DNA of 64,000 nucleotides, from assembly GCA_037071015.1 (NCBI GenBank), contig JBAMOY010000001.1, positions 1,116,001-1,180,000 on the forward strand, in the 5' to 3' direction. The first letter of the stretch is position 1; every line of letters begins with the position of its first letter. Source of the stretch: JBAMOY01 sp037071015 (GTDB taxonomy: Bacteria > Bacillota_I > Bacilli_A > RF39 > UBA660). Both the position numbers and the translations under genes were made by a program. Positions 7,699-16,730 of this stretch are shown in pieces. The notes beneath the pieces are model-generated. The model was not told the origin of the DNA, searched no databases, and saw only the letters and a list, made by a program, of their open reading frames with translations.

Positions 7699-9054
7699 AT
7701 GAATGATACAATTGCTGCTATTTCAACTGCCTTAGGAGTTGGGGCTATATCAATAATTAGAATTAGTGGTAAAAAAGCTCTATATATTGTAAACAAAATT
7801 TTTAAGGGTAAAAATTTAATGAGTGTACCTACACATACTATTCATTATGGACATATAATAGATAATGACAAAATAATTGATGAAGTTTTAGTATCAGTGA
7901 TGAAAGCACCAAAATCTTTTACTGTTGAAGATATTGTTGAAATAAATTGTCATGGAGGAATTGCCACCACTAATAAAATTTTAGAATTATTATTAATTAA
8001 TGGTTGTCGTTTAGCAGAACCAGGTGAATTTACAAAGAGGGCTTTTTTAAATGGTCGTATAGATTTATTAGAAGCAGAAAGTGTTATGGATATTTTAAAA
8101 GCTAAAACTGAAAAAACAAGAGAAATTGGAATTAATCAGTTAAGTGGTCAAGTTTCAGAAATGATTAGAAATTTACGGCAAAAAATATTAGAAATATTAG
8201 CAAATATTGAAGTTAATATTGATTATCCAGAATATGAAGATATTGAAGAATTAACATTAAATATTATTAATCCAAAAATAATTGATATTGAAAAACAGAT
8301 AAATAAAATTATTATTAATAGTTCTAATATAAAAATCTTAAAAGAAGGTATTAATGTTTCTATTATTGGCAAACCAAATGTAGGAAAAAGTAGTTTACTA
8401 AATTTATTATTAGAAGAAGAGAAAGCAATAGTAACTGATATAGAAGGGACCACAAGAGATATTGTGGAAGGCAGAGTAATTATTGACAATCTTATAATAA
8501 ATTTTATTGATACAGCTGGTATTAGAGAAACGAATAATATAATTGAGAAAATAGGTGTTGATAAAAGTTTCGCTCAAATTGAAAAATCTGATTTGATTTT
8601 ATTCGTTTTAAATAATAATGAAAAAATAAGTCAAGAAGAAATAAATTTATATGAAAAAATTAAAGATAAAAATCATATTGTTATTATTAATAAAATGGAT
8701 TTACCAAATAAATTAGAAAAAAACATCTTTGATAATGATACTATTATTGATATGTGTACTAAAGACAATAAAGGTTTAGAAGAATTAAAAAAAGCGATAA
8801 AAAATATCTTTAATTTAGATAAAATTGAAACAAATGATATAACTTATTTAACTAATGCTCGTAGTATTGCCATTTTAAAACAATGTTTACCATTAATTGA
8901 AAATATTAGAGTCGGAATCGAAAATAATTTACCTATAGACATTATTGAAATTGATATTAAAGAAATATGGAATAAATTAGGCTTAATTATAGGTGAAACA
9001 TATGAAGATGAATTAATAAATCAATTATTTAGTCAATTTTGCTTAGGAAAATAA
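7699..9054 (+). CDS. mnmE: tRNA modification GTPase MnmE (TrmE)
   Basis: With MnmG it makes the cmnm5 group on wobble uridine 34 of several tRNAs. About 451 residues: N-terminal folate-binding domain (MNDTIAAISTALGVGAISII), helical domain, an inserted G domain with GKPNVGKSSLLN, DIEGTTRD, DTAGIRE and NKMD, and the C-terminal catalytic FCLGK motif. I prefer the ATG at 7699 over the in-frame GTG at 7690 because the family starts there. Its partner mnmG lies one gene downstream. Confidence 0.96.
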   Translation: MNDTIAAISTALGVGAISIIRISGKKALYIVNKIFKGKNLMSVPTHTIHYGHIIDNDKIIDEVLVSVMKAPKSFTVEDIVEINCHGGIATTNKILELLLINGCRLAEPGEFTKRAFLNGRIDLLEAESVMDILKAKTEKTREIGINQLSGQVSEMIRNLRQKILEILANIEVNIDYPEYEDIEELTLNIINPKIIDIEKQINKIIINSSNIKILKEGINVSIIGKPNVGKSSLLNLLLEEEKAIVTDIEGTTRDIVEGRVIIDNLIINFIDTAGIRETNNIIEKIGVDKSFAQIEKSDLILFVLNNNEKISQEEINLYEKIKDKNHIVIINKMDLPNKLEKNIFDNDTIIDMCTKDNKGLEELKKAIKNIFNLDKIETNDITYLTNARSIAILKQCLPLIENIRVGIENNLPIDIIEIDIKEIWNKLGLIIGETYEDELINQLFSQFCLGK

Positions 9055-9073
9055 AAAGAAAAAAGGGGATTTG

Positions 9074-9886
9074 ATGGTTGAAAATATCGAAAATTTATCA
9101 CCAGTAGTGTTAGCTTTATTGGCAACATTGTTTACCTGGGGAGTAACAGCTCTTGGTGCATCAGTAGTTTTCTTCTTTAAGAAAATTAATAAAACAATTA
9201 TGGACGGAATGTTAGGTTTCGCTGCTGGTGTGATGATTGCTGCTTCATTTTGGTCTCTACTTTCTCCGGCCATAGAAATGGCTGAAAATTTGAATTTAAA
9301 TGCATGGTTGATAACTTTTTTAGGTTTTTTTAGTGGTGGTTTATTGTTATTTATAAGTGACAACATTTATAAATATTATATGAAAAGGCATCCTAAAAGC
9401 AAAAATGAATCTAAAGAAAATAGTTTTAAGCGTTGTTTAATGTTAATATTTTCTATAACATTACATAATATACCAGAAGGATTGGCTGTTGGGGTAGCTT
9501 TTGGATCCTTATCATATGGGTTAACTGGTTCAACATTAGCTGCTGCATTAGCTTTGGCCTTAGGTATAGGTTTACAAAATTTTCCGGAAGGAAGTGCCGT
9601 AAGTATTCCACTTCGTCGTGAAGGATATACACGCAGAAAAGCCTTTTTTTATGGACAAATGAGTGGCATTGTAGAGCCAATTTCTGGAGTTATAGGAGCT
9701 TTATTAGTTATGAAGGTGCAATTGCTATTACCATTTTTATTAGCATTTGCTGCTGGAGCTATGATTTATGTTGTTGTTCAAGAGTTAATACCAGAAAGTC
9801 AAACTAATAAGCAAAAAGATGTTATGGCACTTTTTACTATAATTGGTTTTTCTATCATGATGATTATGGATGTAGCTTTAGGTTAA
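9074..9886 (+). CDS. ZIP-family zinc transporter
   Basis: Imports zinc or another divalent metal across the membrane. 270 residues with about eight hydrophobic spans. The two metal-site signatures are present: HNIPEGLAVGVAFG near residue 135 in TM4 and QNFPEGSAVSIPLR in TM5. The ATG at 9074 follows AAAAAGGGGATTTG; an in-frame TTG one codon earlier is possible. It lies between mnmE and mnmG, an unusual insertion into this conserved series, and ends in its own terminator. Confidence 0.9.
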   Translation: MVENIENLSPVVLALLATLFTWGVTALGASVVFFFKKINKTIMDGMLGFAAGVMIAASFWSLLSPAIEMAENLNLNAWLITFLGFFSGGLLLFISDNIYKYYMKRHPKSKNESKENSFKRCLMLIFSITLHNIPEGLAVGVAFGSLSYGLTGSTLAAALALALGIGLQNFPEGSAVSIPLRREGYTRRKAFFYGQMSGIVEPISGVIGALLVMKVQLLLPFLLAFAAGAMIYVVVQELIPESQTNKQKDVMALFTIIGFSIMMIMDVALG

Positions 9887-9914
9887 ATATTAGTAATATT
9901 ACTAATATTTTTTA
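9886..9914 (+). terminator. Intrinsic terminator after the ZIP transporter
   Basis: Stem AATATTAGT / ACTAATATT (9886-9894 and 9901-9909) followed by a T run; overlaps the stop codon. Confidence 0.75.
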
Positions 9915-9970
9915 TTGTATAATAAATGATATAATAGTATAATAATTAAGTTAAAAAGGAATGTGGTATT

Positions 9971-11845
9971 ATGGATTATCAAATAATTGTTGTGGGGGGA
10001 GGTCATGCTGGATGCGAAGCAGCTTTAGCAACTGCACGAACCGGAAATAAGACTTTATTAATTACAGGGAATATAAATAATATAGCTGATATGCCTTGTA
10101 ATCCGTCAATTGGTGGAAGCGCAAAAGGCATTGTCGTTCGTGAAATAGATGCTTTAGGCGGAGAAATGGGAATAAATGCTGATAAATCATTAATTCAAAT
10201 TAAAATGTTAAATAGTGGTAAAGGTCCAGCTGTTCAATCTTTGCGTGCCCAAGCTGATAAAATAACATATCCAAAAGAAATGTTAAAAACATTACGAAAA
10301 ACTAATAACTTAGATATTCTAGAAGCTATGGTAGAAGATTTAATTGTTGAAAATAATATTGTTAAAGGTGTAGTTTTAGCTAATGGTAAAATGATAAATG
10401 CTTTGGCAGTTATTTTGACAACAGGAACTTATTTAGCTGCTGACATTTTAATTGGATCAACAAGAAGAAGAGAAGGACCACATGGAGAAAAGCCTAGTAA
10501 TCATTTAAGTGACAATTTAAAAAAACTAGGTTTTAAAATAATTCGTTTAAAAACAGGTACTCCACAACGATTAGATAAAAATACTATTAATTTTGAAGAA
10601 ACGAAAGAAGAAAAAGGTGATAGTGTATTTCATACATTTACTTTTGATCACCAACCATATTACAAAATAGAAGAGCAAGTGCCATGTTACTTAATTTATA
10701 CAAATGAAAAAACACATCAAATAATTAAAGATAATTTAGAAAAATCTAGTATGTATGGTGGCTTAAATGATATAACTGGCATCGGTCCTAGATATTGTCC
10801 ATCAATTGAGGATAAAATTGTTCGATTTGCTGATAAAGAAAAGCATCAATTATTTTTGGAGCCAGAGAGTTTATATTATGATGATATTTATTTACAAGGT
10901 TTTTCCACAAGTATGCCATATGATGTTCAAGAAAAAATGGTTCATAGCCTAAAAGGATTAGAAAATGCTAAAATTTTGAAATATGCCTATGCGATTGAGT
11001 ATGATGCAATTTATCCAACTCAATTAAAACAAAGTTTAGAAACAAAGTTAATCGATAACTTATTTACTGCTGGTCAAATTAATGGTAGTAGTGGTTATGA
11101 AGAAGCCGCATGCCAAGGTTTGATAGCAGGAATAAATGCTAATTTAAAACTGAAAGGAAAAGAACCACTTATTTTAAAGCGTAGCGAGTCTTATATAGGA
11201 GTTTTAATTGATGATCTAGTAACAAAAGGAGTTAGAGATCCTTATCGCTTATTAACATCACGTGCCGAGTATCGTCTCTTATTAAGAAGCGATAATGCCG
11301 ATATAAGACTTAGAGATTATGGTTACCAAGTTGGTTTAATAGATGAAATAAGATATAAAAAATTATTGAAAAAGAAAAAAGAAATAGATGAATTAACAGA
11401 GTTATTAAAGGTTCAAAAAATAAATCCTACTTTGAAAGTTAATGAATATTTAAATAGCATTAATAGTTCCATGTTAAAAGATGGAATAACATTGTATAAC
11501 TTGTTAAAAAGAACAGAAATAAACATGAATAATATTCAAGAATTTATCGATATAAGTTCATATGATTTGTCAGTAAAAGAGCAAGTTGAAATAAATATAA
11601 AATATGAAGGTTATATAAAGAAATCTCTTCAGGAAGTTTCAAAAATGGTTGATTTAGAAAACAAAATTATTCCACATGATATTGATTATAGTAAAATTCA
11701 TAATTTAGCAAGCGAAGCAAAGCAAAAACTAAATGAAGTAAGACCAACTTCAATTGGTCAAGCCTTAAGAATTAGCGGTGTAAATCCAGCTGATATTTCA
11801 ATTTTAATGGTGTATCTGAAAAAGGAGTATTATTATGAACATTGA
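9971..11845 (+). CDS. mnmG: tRNA uridine 5-carboxymethylaminomethyl modification enzyme MnmG (GidA)
   Basis: FAD-dependent partner of MnmE in U34 tRNA modification. 624 residues with the FAD-binding GGGHAGCEAA at residue 9, the CNPSIGGSAKG segment, the family signature GPRYCPSIEDKIVRF, SRAEYRLLLRSDNADIRL, and the C-terminal helical domain with the GQALRISGVNPADI motif. Full length. A TATAAT at 9930-9935 may be its -10 box. The 3' end overlaps rsmG by 11 bases. Confidence 0.97.
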   Translation: MDYQIIVVGGGHAGCEAALATARTGNKTLLITGNINNIADMPCNPSIGGSAKGIVVREIDALGGEMGINADKSLIQIKMLNSGKGPAVQSLRAQADKITYPKEMLKTLRKTNNLDILEAMVEDLIVENNIVKGVVLANGKMINALAVILTTGTYLAADILIGSTRRREGPHGEKPSNHLSDNLKKLGFKIIRLKTGTPQRLDKNTINFEETKEEKGDSVFHTFTFDHQPYYKIEEQVPCYLIYTNEKTHQIIKDNLEKSSMYGGLNDITGIGPRYCPSIEDKIVRFADKEKHQLFLEPESLYYDDIYLQGFSTSMPYDVQEKMVHSLKGLENAKILKYAYAIEYDAIYPTQLKQSLETKLIDNLFTAGQINGSSGYEEAACQGLIAGINANLKLKGKEPLILKRSESYIGVLIDDLVTKGVRDPYRLLTSRAEYRLLLRSDNADIRLRDYGYQVGLIDEIRYKKLLKKKKEIDELTELLKVQKINPTLKVNEYLNSINSSMLKDGITLYNLLKRTEINMNNIQEFIDISSYDLSVKEQVEINIKYEGYIKKSLQEVSKMVDLENKIIPHDIDYSKIHNLASEAKQKLNEVRPTSIGQALRISGVNPADISILMVYLKKEYYYEH

Positions 11846-12539
11846 TGATTTTCAAAATGAATTAGCAAAGATTAATATTATTTTGTCTGATAAACAATTA
11901 AATCAATTAAATCAGTATTATAATCTTTTAGTAGAGTGGAATAGTAAAATTAATTTAACAGGAATAACTGCTCAAAAAGATGTTTATTTAAAACACTTCT
12001 TTGATAGTTTAACTATTTGTAGAGTTATAGATTTAAGTTGTGAAAGTACTTTAGCCGACATTGGTACAGGCGCTGGCTTCCCAGGACTAGTTTTAAAAAT
12101 TGCTTTTCCTCAATTAAAAGTTGATTTAATTGATTCATTAGGTAAGAGAACTGTTTTTTTGCAAGATGTAATTAATAAATTAAATTTAGAGAATATAAAT
12201 GTTATTAATACTAGAGCTGAAGAATATGCGTTAAGTCATCGGGAAATGTATGATGTGGTTACAGCCCGTGCAGTGGCCCCATTAAATATGTTATTAGAAT
12301 ATTGTTTGCCATTAGTTAAAGTAGGTAAATATTTTATTCCTTTGAAAGCTAACTGTAATGAAGAAATTTTAAATATAAATAATACTTTGGAAAAATTAAA
12401 GGGTCAAATTATTTTAATTGATCAATTTCAGTTACCGATAGAACATAGTAATAGAACAATTATTAAAATTGTTAAACAGAATAAAACACCTAAAAAATAT
12501 CCGAGAAAATTTAGTGAAATAAAAAAGAAACCATTATAG
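11835..12539 (+). CDS. rsmG: 16S rRNA (guanine527-N7)-methyltransferase RsmG (GidB)
   Basis: Methylates G527 in the 530 loop of 16S rRNA using SAM. 234 residues; the SAM-binding motif ADIGTGAGFPGLVLKI is near residue 75 and SLGKRTVFL follows, both diagnostic. The ATG follows AAAAAGGAGTATTATT and overlaps mnmG. Standard neighbour of mnmG and noc. Confidence 0.95.
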   Translation: MNIDDFQNELAKINIILSDKQLNQLNQYYNLLVEWNSKINLTGITAQKDVYLKHFFDSLTICRVIDLSCESTLADIGTGAGFPGLVLKIAFPQLKVDLIDSLGKRTVFLQDVINKLNLENINVINTRAEEYALSHREMYDVVTARAVAPLNMLLEYCLPLVKVGKYFIPLKANCNEEILNINNTLEKLKGQIILIDQFQLPIEHSNRTIIKIVKQNKTPKKYPRKFSEIKKKPL

Positions 12540-12570
12540 AAAGATAATAGTAATTTATCTTTCTTTTTTT
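12538..12570 (+). terminator. Intrinsic terminator after rsmG
   Basis: Stem AGAAAGATAA / TTATCTTTCT followed by a T run; overlaps the rsmG stop. Confidence 0.8.
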
Positions 12571-12616
12571 GGGAAATAATTTGGGAAATAATTTAAAAAG
12601 CATTGAAATATTTCCC
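12571..12616. promoter_or_regulatory. Noc-site half repeats before noc
   Basis: GGGAAAT occurs at 12571-12577 and 12583-12589, and its complement ATTTCCC at 12610-12616. The known Noc operator is ATTTCCCGGGAAAT, so these are separated half-sites of the binding sequence for the protein encoded next. They may serve autoregulation; they could also form a hairpin in the leader. Confidence 0.45.
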
Positions 12617-12659
12617 AAATGATAGTAAAATATACATAAAGAATAAAGAGGTGATGTTA

Positions 12660-14045
12660 ATGTATAAGGATAATCAACAAGTTATTAATATAAATCTTAA
12701 TGATATTTTGCCGAACCGGTTTCAACCACGTTTAAAGTTTAATGAAGACGAAATAATAAATTTATCAGAATCAATAAAAGAACACGGTGTGATTCAACCA
12801 ATCGTTGTGCGTAAATTAGGTGATCGGTATGAAATAATTGCTGGTGAGCGAAGAACTAAAGCGAGTATTATGGCAGGAAAAACTACTATTCCCGCTATTG
12901 TTGTTGACTTAAATGACAACGAAAGTGCTGAAGTTGCACTAATTGAGAATGTTCAACGTCAAGATTTAACCTCGATTGAAGAGGCCATTTCTTATCGCAA
13001 AATATTAGATATGGGATATTTGACTCAATCTCAATTAGCCGAAAAAGTGGGTAAAAAACAATCAACGATTGCTAATAAATTACGCTTGTTAACATTACCT
13101 AAAAGCGTTCAAGATGCTTTATTAGAAACTAAAATATCTGAAAGGCATGCTCGTTCATTATTGAGATTAGATGATAAGCAAAAACAAGAAGAATTATTAG
13201 ATAGAATTATAAAAGAACGTTTAACAGTTCGAAGAACAGATCAAGAAATAGATAAAATTATTAATTTAGATAAGATGGAGATATTAGATATACCGCTAGT
13301 CCCAGAAACAGTAAAGAAAGAAGATGATATCGTGAATGATAAAAGGTTTGATTTTGATGATATGATAATACCAACAACAAGTATTATTGATGGTAATTTA
13401 AATATTAATAAAGCGGATAATATAACTGAAGTAACTAATTTTAATAATTCTGAAAATATTTCTAATCCAGGATTTATGGATATCGATAAAATAGCAGATC
13501 AAGCCCAGGATATTAAAAAGGATAATGTATCATTTGATTTACAACCTGATCAAATAATTCCTTCAATTCCTGAAGAACCAAAACCGGAAGAGATTCCAAT
13601 GCCTAAATTTTTTAATATTTTAAATGAAACAAAACCGGTAGAAAAATCCGAAACAGATGAAAAATCAATAAATAATGTATCTCCTTTAAACGGATTAGAT
13701 ATATTTAACGTTCAGAATACACAAACAGAACCAAAAACAATACCTGAACCAGATAATATATCTGTTTCTACTGTTACAGAACAACAGCCACCTGAAATCA
13801 AAATAGATAATGCCGTAATTTCTAATGATTTAGATGATATTGCCATAATAGATGATAACACTTTTGTCAGCGAAGAAGTTCCTCAACAAGAAACGAAAAT
13901 TGAAACTCATAAGCCTCTTTTAAAAGATGCTATTGCTGAAGTAAGAAATTTATCTCATAAATTAGAGAACATGGGATATATTATTGATATTGAAGAGATA
14001 GATTTTGAAGATTTATATCAAATTATTTTTAAGATTAAAAAATAA
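12660..14045 (+). CDS. noc: ParB/Noc-family nucleoid protein with long inserted linker
   Basis: 461 residues. The N-terminal ParB CTPase/DNA clamp domain (QPRLKFNEDEIINLSESI, then the GERRTKAS C-box near residue 62) and the helix-turn-helix (LTQSQLAEKVGKKQSTIANKLRLL) are clear, and ERHARSLLRLDDKQKQEELL is closer to Noc than to ParB. From about residue 215 to 415 comes an acidic, Pro/Asn/Gln-rich, probably disordered stretch, followed by a normal dimerisation end (LKDAIAEVRNLSHKLENMGY to EDFEDLYQIIFKIKK-like). Noc and ParB are usually under 300 residues. No parA is adjacent, also pointing to Noc, the division-inhibiting nucleoid occlusion factor. The ATG at 12660 fits the AGAGGTG site; earlier in-frame starts exist at 12654 and 12603. 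Confidence 0.85.
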   Translation: MYKDNQQVININLNDILPNRFQPRLKFNEDEIINLSESIKEHGVIQPIVVRKLGDRYEIIAGERRTKASIMAGKTTIPAIVVDLNDNESAEVALIENVQRQDLTSIEEAISYRKILDMGYLTQSQLAEKVGKKQSTIANKLRLLTLPKSVQDALLETKISERHARSLLRLDDKQKQEELLDRIIKERLTVRRTDQEIDKIINLDKMEILDIPLVPETVKKEDDIVNDKRFDFDDMIIPTTSIIDGNLNINKADNITEVTNFNNSENISNPGFMDIDKIADQAQDIKKDNVSFDLQPDQIIPSIPEEPKPEEIPMPKFFNILNETKPVEKSETDEKSINNVSPLNGLDIFNVQNTQTEPKTIPEPDNISVSTVTEQQPPEIKIDNAVISNDLDDIAIIDDNTFVSEEVPQQETKIETHKPLLKDAIAEVRNLSHKLENMGYIIDIEEIDFEDLYQIIFKIKK

Positions 14046-14105
14046 ATATTTTATTAATTACATAAAAATATAGTCTTAATTTAAACTTAAAATTTATAAA
14101 GTGAC

Positions 14106-14136
14106 AAAACAAGGATATATATATCCTTGTTTTATA
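14106..14136 (+). terminator. Intrinsic terminator after noc
   Basis: Perfect palindrome AAAACAAGGATATA / TATATCCTTGTTTT (14106-14133) ending in Ts. The rest of the 263-bp gap before uvrB is AT-rich with nothing further recognised. Confidence 0.7.
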
Positions 14137-14308
14137 TTGTTTAATGCAACCAATTAATATATAATATTTTTAAGTAGACATTTATAATTTAATTATTATA
14201 CATAAGTAAACAAATTTAAAATTTAGCTGATAATTGTAAAACTATTAATTATAAAATACTAATATTTATAAATTATTTAAATAAATAAATCAAAATTAGG
14301 AGGACTAT

Positions 14309-16258
14309 ATGTTTAAGTTAATATCAAAATATCAACCAGCCGGAGATCAACCTCAAGCTATTGAACAATTAGTGTACAATATACAACAAGGCAATAATCA
14401 ACAAGTTTTATTAGGTGCAACTGGAACAGGCAAAACTTTTACGATTGCTAATGTTATCCAACAAGTTAATAAACCAACATTGGTTTTAGCTCATAATAAA
14501 ACTTTAGCCGGTCAATTATATAGTGAATTAAAAGAGTTATTTCCCAATAATCATGTTGAGTATTTTGTCTCTTACTATGATTACTATCAGCCAGAGGCTT
14601 ATGTAGCTAAAACTGACACATATATAGAAAAAGATGCTGCTATTAATGATGAAATTGATGAGCTTCGTCATTCTGCTACTTCAGCATTATTGAATTATAA
14701 AGATGTTATTGTCGTAGCTTCAGTTTCTTGTATATATGGTATTGGTGAAATTGAAGAGTACCGCAATAAAATGTTGACGTTAAACGTTAATCAAGAATTT
14801 GATCGTAATGCGATTATGGAAAAATTAGTTGAAATGTTATATGAACGTAACAATATTGATTTAAAGAGAGGTACTTTTCGGGTGCATGGTGATGTTTTAG
14901 AAATCATTCCTATAAATCAACATACAAAAGGGCTTAGAATCGAATTTTTTGGTGATGAAATTGACCGTATTAGCGAATTTGATGTTATTACTGGTGCTAT
15001 TTTGTCTGATAAAAAAACAGTGAGTATATTTCCTGCTAGTCACTTTGTTACGTCTGATGATAAATTACAAAAAGCTATAGCTAATATTCGTGTAGAATTA
15101 GAACAGCAACTTACAAAGTTTAAAAGTGATAATAAATTATTAGAATACCAACGATTAATGGAAAGGACCAATTATGATTTAGAAATGTTATCAGAAACTG
15201 GTTTCTGTCGTGGCATTGAAAATTATTCCCGTCATATGGCTTTAAAAAAAGCAGGAGAAACTCCAACTACCTTAATGGATTTTTTTGGCGAAGATTATTT
15301 ACTTATAATTGATGAATCACATGTGACAATTCCACAGGTGCGTGGGATGTATAATGGTGATCGTGCTCGTAAAGAAGTGTTAGTTAATTATGGCTTTCGT
15401 CTGCCTAGCGCTCTTGATAATCGACCCTTACAATTTGATGAATTTGAAAAAAAAATAAAGCAAGTTATTTATGTATCTGCGACACCAGGAGACTACGAAT
15501 TAAATCATTGTCAGAATAAAATTGTTGAACAAATAATTCGACCTACAGGATTATTAGATCCTGTTATTGAAGTCCGCCCAACTAATGGTCAAATTGATGA
15601 TCTAATTAATGAAATAAATACTAGAATTGAAAACAATGAACGAGTATTAATAACAACTCTAACCATTAGAATGGCAGAAGAATTAACTGCCTATTTGCAA
15701 AAAATGAATATTAAAGTGGCTTATCTTCACAATGAAATAAAGACACTAGAAAGATTAGAAATAATTCATGATTTAAGAGTTGGTAAGTATGATACAGTTG
15801 TAGGTATTAATTTGCTTCGTGAAGGTATTGATATACCAGAAGTTAGTTTGATTGCTATCATGGATGCTGATAAACAGGGATTTTTACGAAGTGAACGTAG
15901 TTTAATTCAAACAATTGGTCGAGCTGCACGTAATGCCAATGGTAAAGTTATAATGTATGCAGATACAATTAGTGACGCAATGCAAAAAGCTATCGCAGAA
16001 ACAGAAAGAAGACGTCAAATTCAAATTACCTATAATCAGGAACATAATATTATTCCTAGAACGATAAAAAAGGAGATTCGTGAAATTATTTCTAATACAC
16101 CAAAAAGCAATATTTCTAAAAGAAAAAAATTAAGTAAAACTGATAAAATATCATTAATGACTACTTTGGAACATGAGATGCGTCTTGCTGCTGAACAATT
16201 GGATTTTGAAAGAGCTATGCAATTACGAGATGCATTATTTGAATTAAAAAGCGAATAA
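14309..16258 (+). CDS. uvrB: UvrABC system protein B
   Basis: Damage-verifying helicase-like subunit of nucleotide excision repair. 649 residues: Walker A GATGTGKTFTIAN near residue 38, the beta-hairpin YDYYQPEAYV, the helicase box LIIDESHVTIPQ, motif VI QTIGRAARNANGK, and a C-terminal UVR domain (EHEMRLAAEQLDFERAMQLRD) that contacts UvrC. AGGAGGACTAT precedes the ATG. uvrA does not follow, unlike in many Firmicutes. Confidence 0.97.
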   Translation: MFKLISKYQPAGDQPQAIEQLVYNIQQGNNQQVLLGATGTGKTFTIANVIQQVNKPTLVLAHNKTLAGQLYSELKELFPNNHVEYFVSYYDYYQPEAYVAKTDTYIEKDAAINDEIDELRHSATSALLNYKDVIVVASVSCIYGIGEIEEYRNKMLTLNVNQEFDRNAIMEKLVEMLYERNNIDLKRGTFRVHGDVLEIIPINQHTKGLRIEFFGDEIDRISEFDVITGAILSDKKTVSIFPASHFVTSDDKLQKAIANIRVELEQQLTKFKSDNKLLEYQRLMERTNYDLEMLSETGFCRGIENYSRHMALKKAGETPTTLMDFFGEDYLLIIDESHVTIPQVRGMYNGDRARKEVLVNYGFRLPSALDNRPLQFDEFEKKIKQVIYVSATPGDYELNHCQNKIVEQIIRPTGLLDPVIEVRPTNGQIDDLINEINTRIENNERVLITTLTIRMAEELTAYLQKMNIKVAYLHNEIKTLERLEIIHDLRVGKYDTVVGINLLREGIDIPEVSLIAIMDADKQGFLRSERSLIQTIGRAARNANGKVIMYADTISDAMQKAIAETERRRQIQITYNQEHNIIPRTIKKEIREIISNTPKSNISKRKKLSKTDKISLMTTLEHEMRLAAEQLDFERAMQLRDALFELKSE

Positions 16259-16312
16259 TAATTATTCTATAAATTAAATAGACATGATATAATAGTAATG
16301 GAGATGATAGGT

Positions 16313-16729
16313 GTGACTGAAAATAAATCCTTATTTAATGTAATTAATAATATATTTGATTGGTTAATTCATATGATTGGATATGCACTTATTTTGATAA
16401 TAATATCCTTTGTTTTTAAAAAGACAGTTTATATTGATGAAGGAATATTTGGCTTATGGGGGCTAATAGCTGCTATAATCATATATATTTTAAACAAAAC
16501 TGTAAAACCATTAATAGTTTGGTTGACCTTGCCTATCACAGGGATTACTTTAGGTATTTTCTATCCATTTATTAATCTTTTTGTCTTAAAGATAGTTGAT
16601 TGGATTTTGTGTAGCCACTTTGCTATTAATGGCCTATGGGTTGCTTTAATTGTTGCTATCTTAATTTCTATTATGAATGTAATTATGGAGGAAGTAATAA
16701 TAAATCCAATTTTTAGAAAGGCGAAATAA
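16313..16729 (+). CDS. Phage-holin-4-like (YvlD-type) integral membrane protein
   Basis: About 138 residues, four predicted membrane spans: LIHMIGYALILIIISFVF, GLWGLIAAIIIYIL, PLIVWLTLPITGITLGIFY and a final span before IMNVIMEEVI. The pattern fits the PF04020 four-span family of B. subtilis YvlD, a membrane protein of unknown role despite the holin name. A -10 TATAAT at 16288-16293 would place the transcript start near 16300, so the GTG at 16313 (GGAG at 16300) is preferred over ATGs at 16298 and 16304. The gene ends just before lgt and probably shares its transcript. Confidence 0.75.
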   Translation: MTENKSLFNVINNIFDWLIHMIGYALILIIISFVFKKTVYIDEGIFGLWGLIAAIIIYILNKTVKPLIVWLTLPITGITLGIFYPFINLFVLKIVDWILCSHFAINGLWVALIVAILISIMNVIMEEVIINPIFRKAK

Positions 16730-16730
16730 T

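Noticed and set aside
12571..12616. A parS site near noc
   Set aside because: No TGTTTCACGTGAAACA-like sequence is seen; the repeats match Noc half-sites instead.
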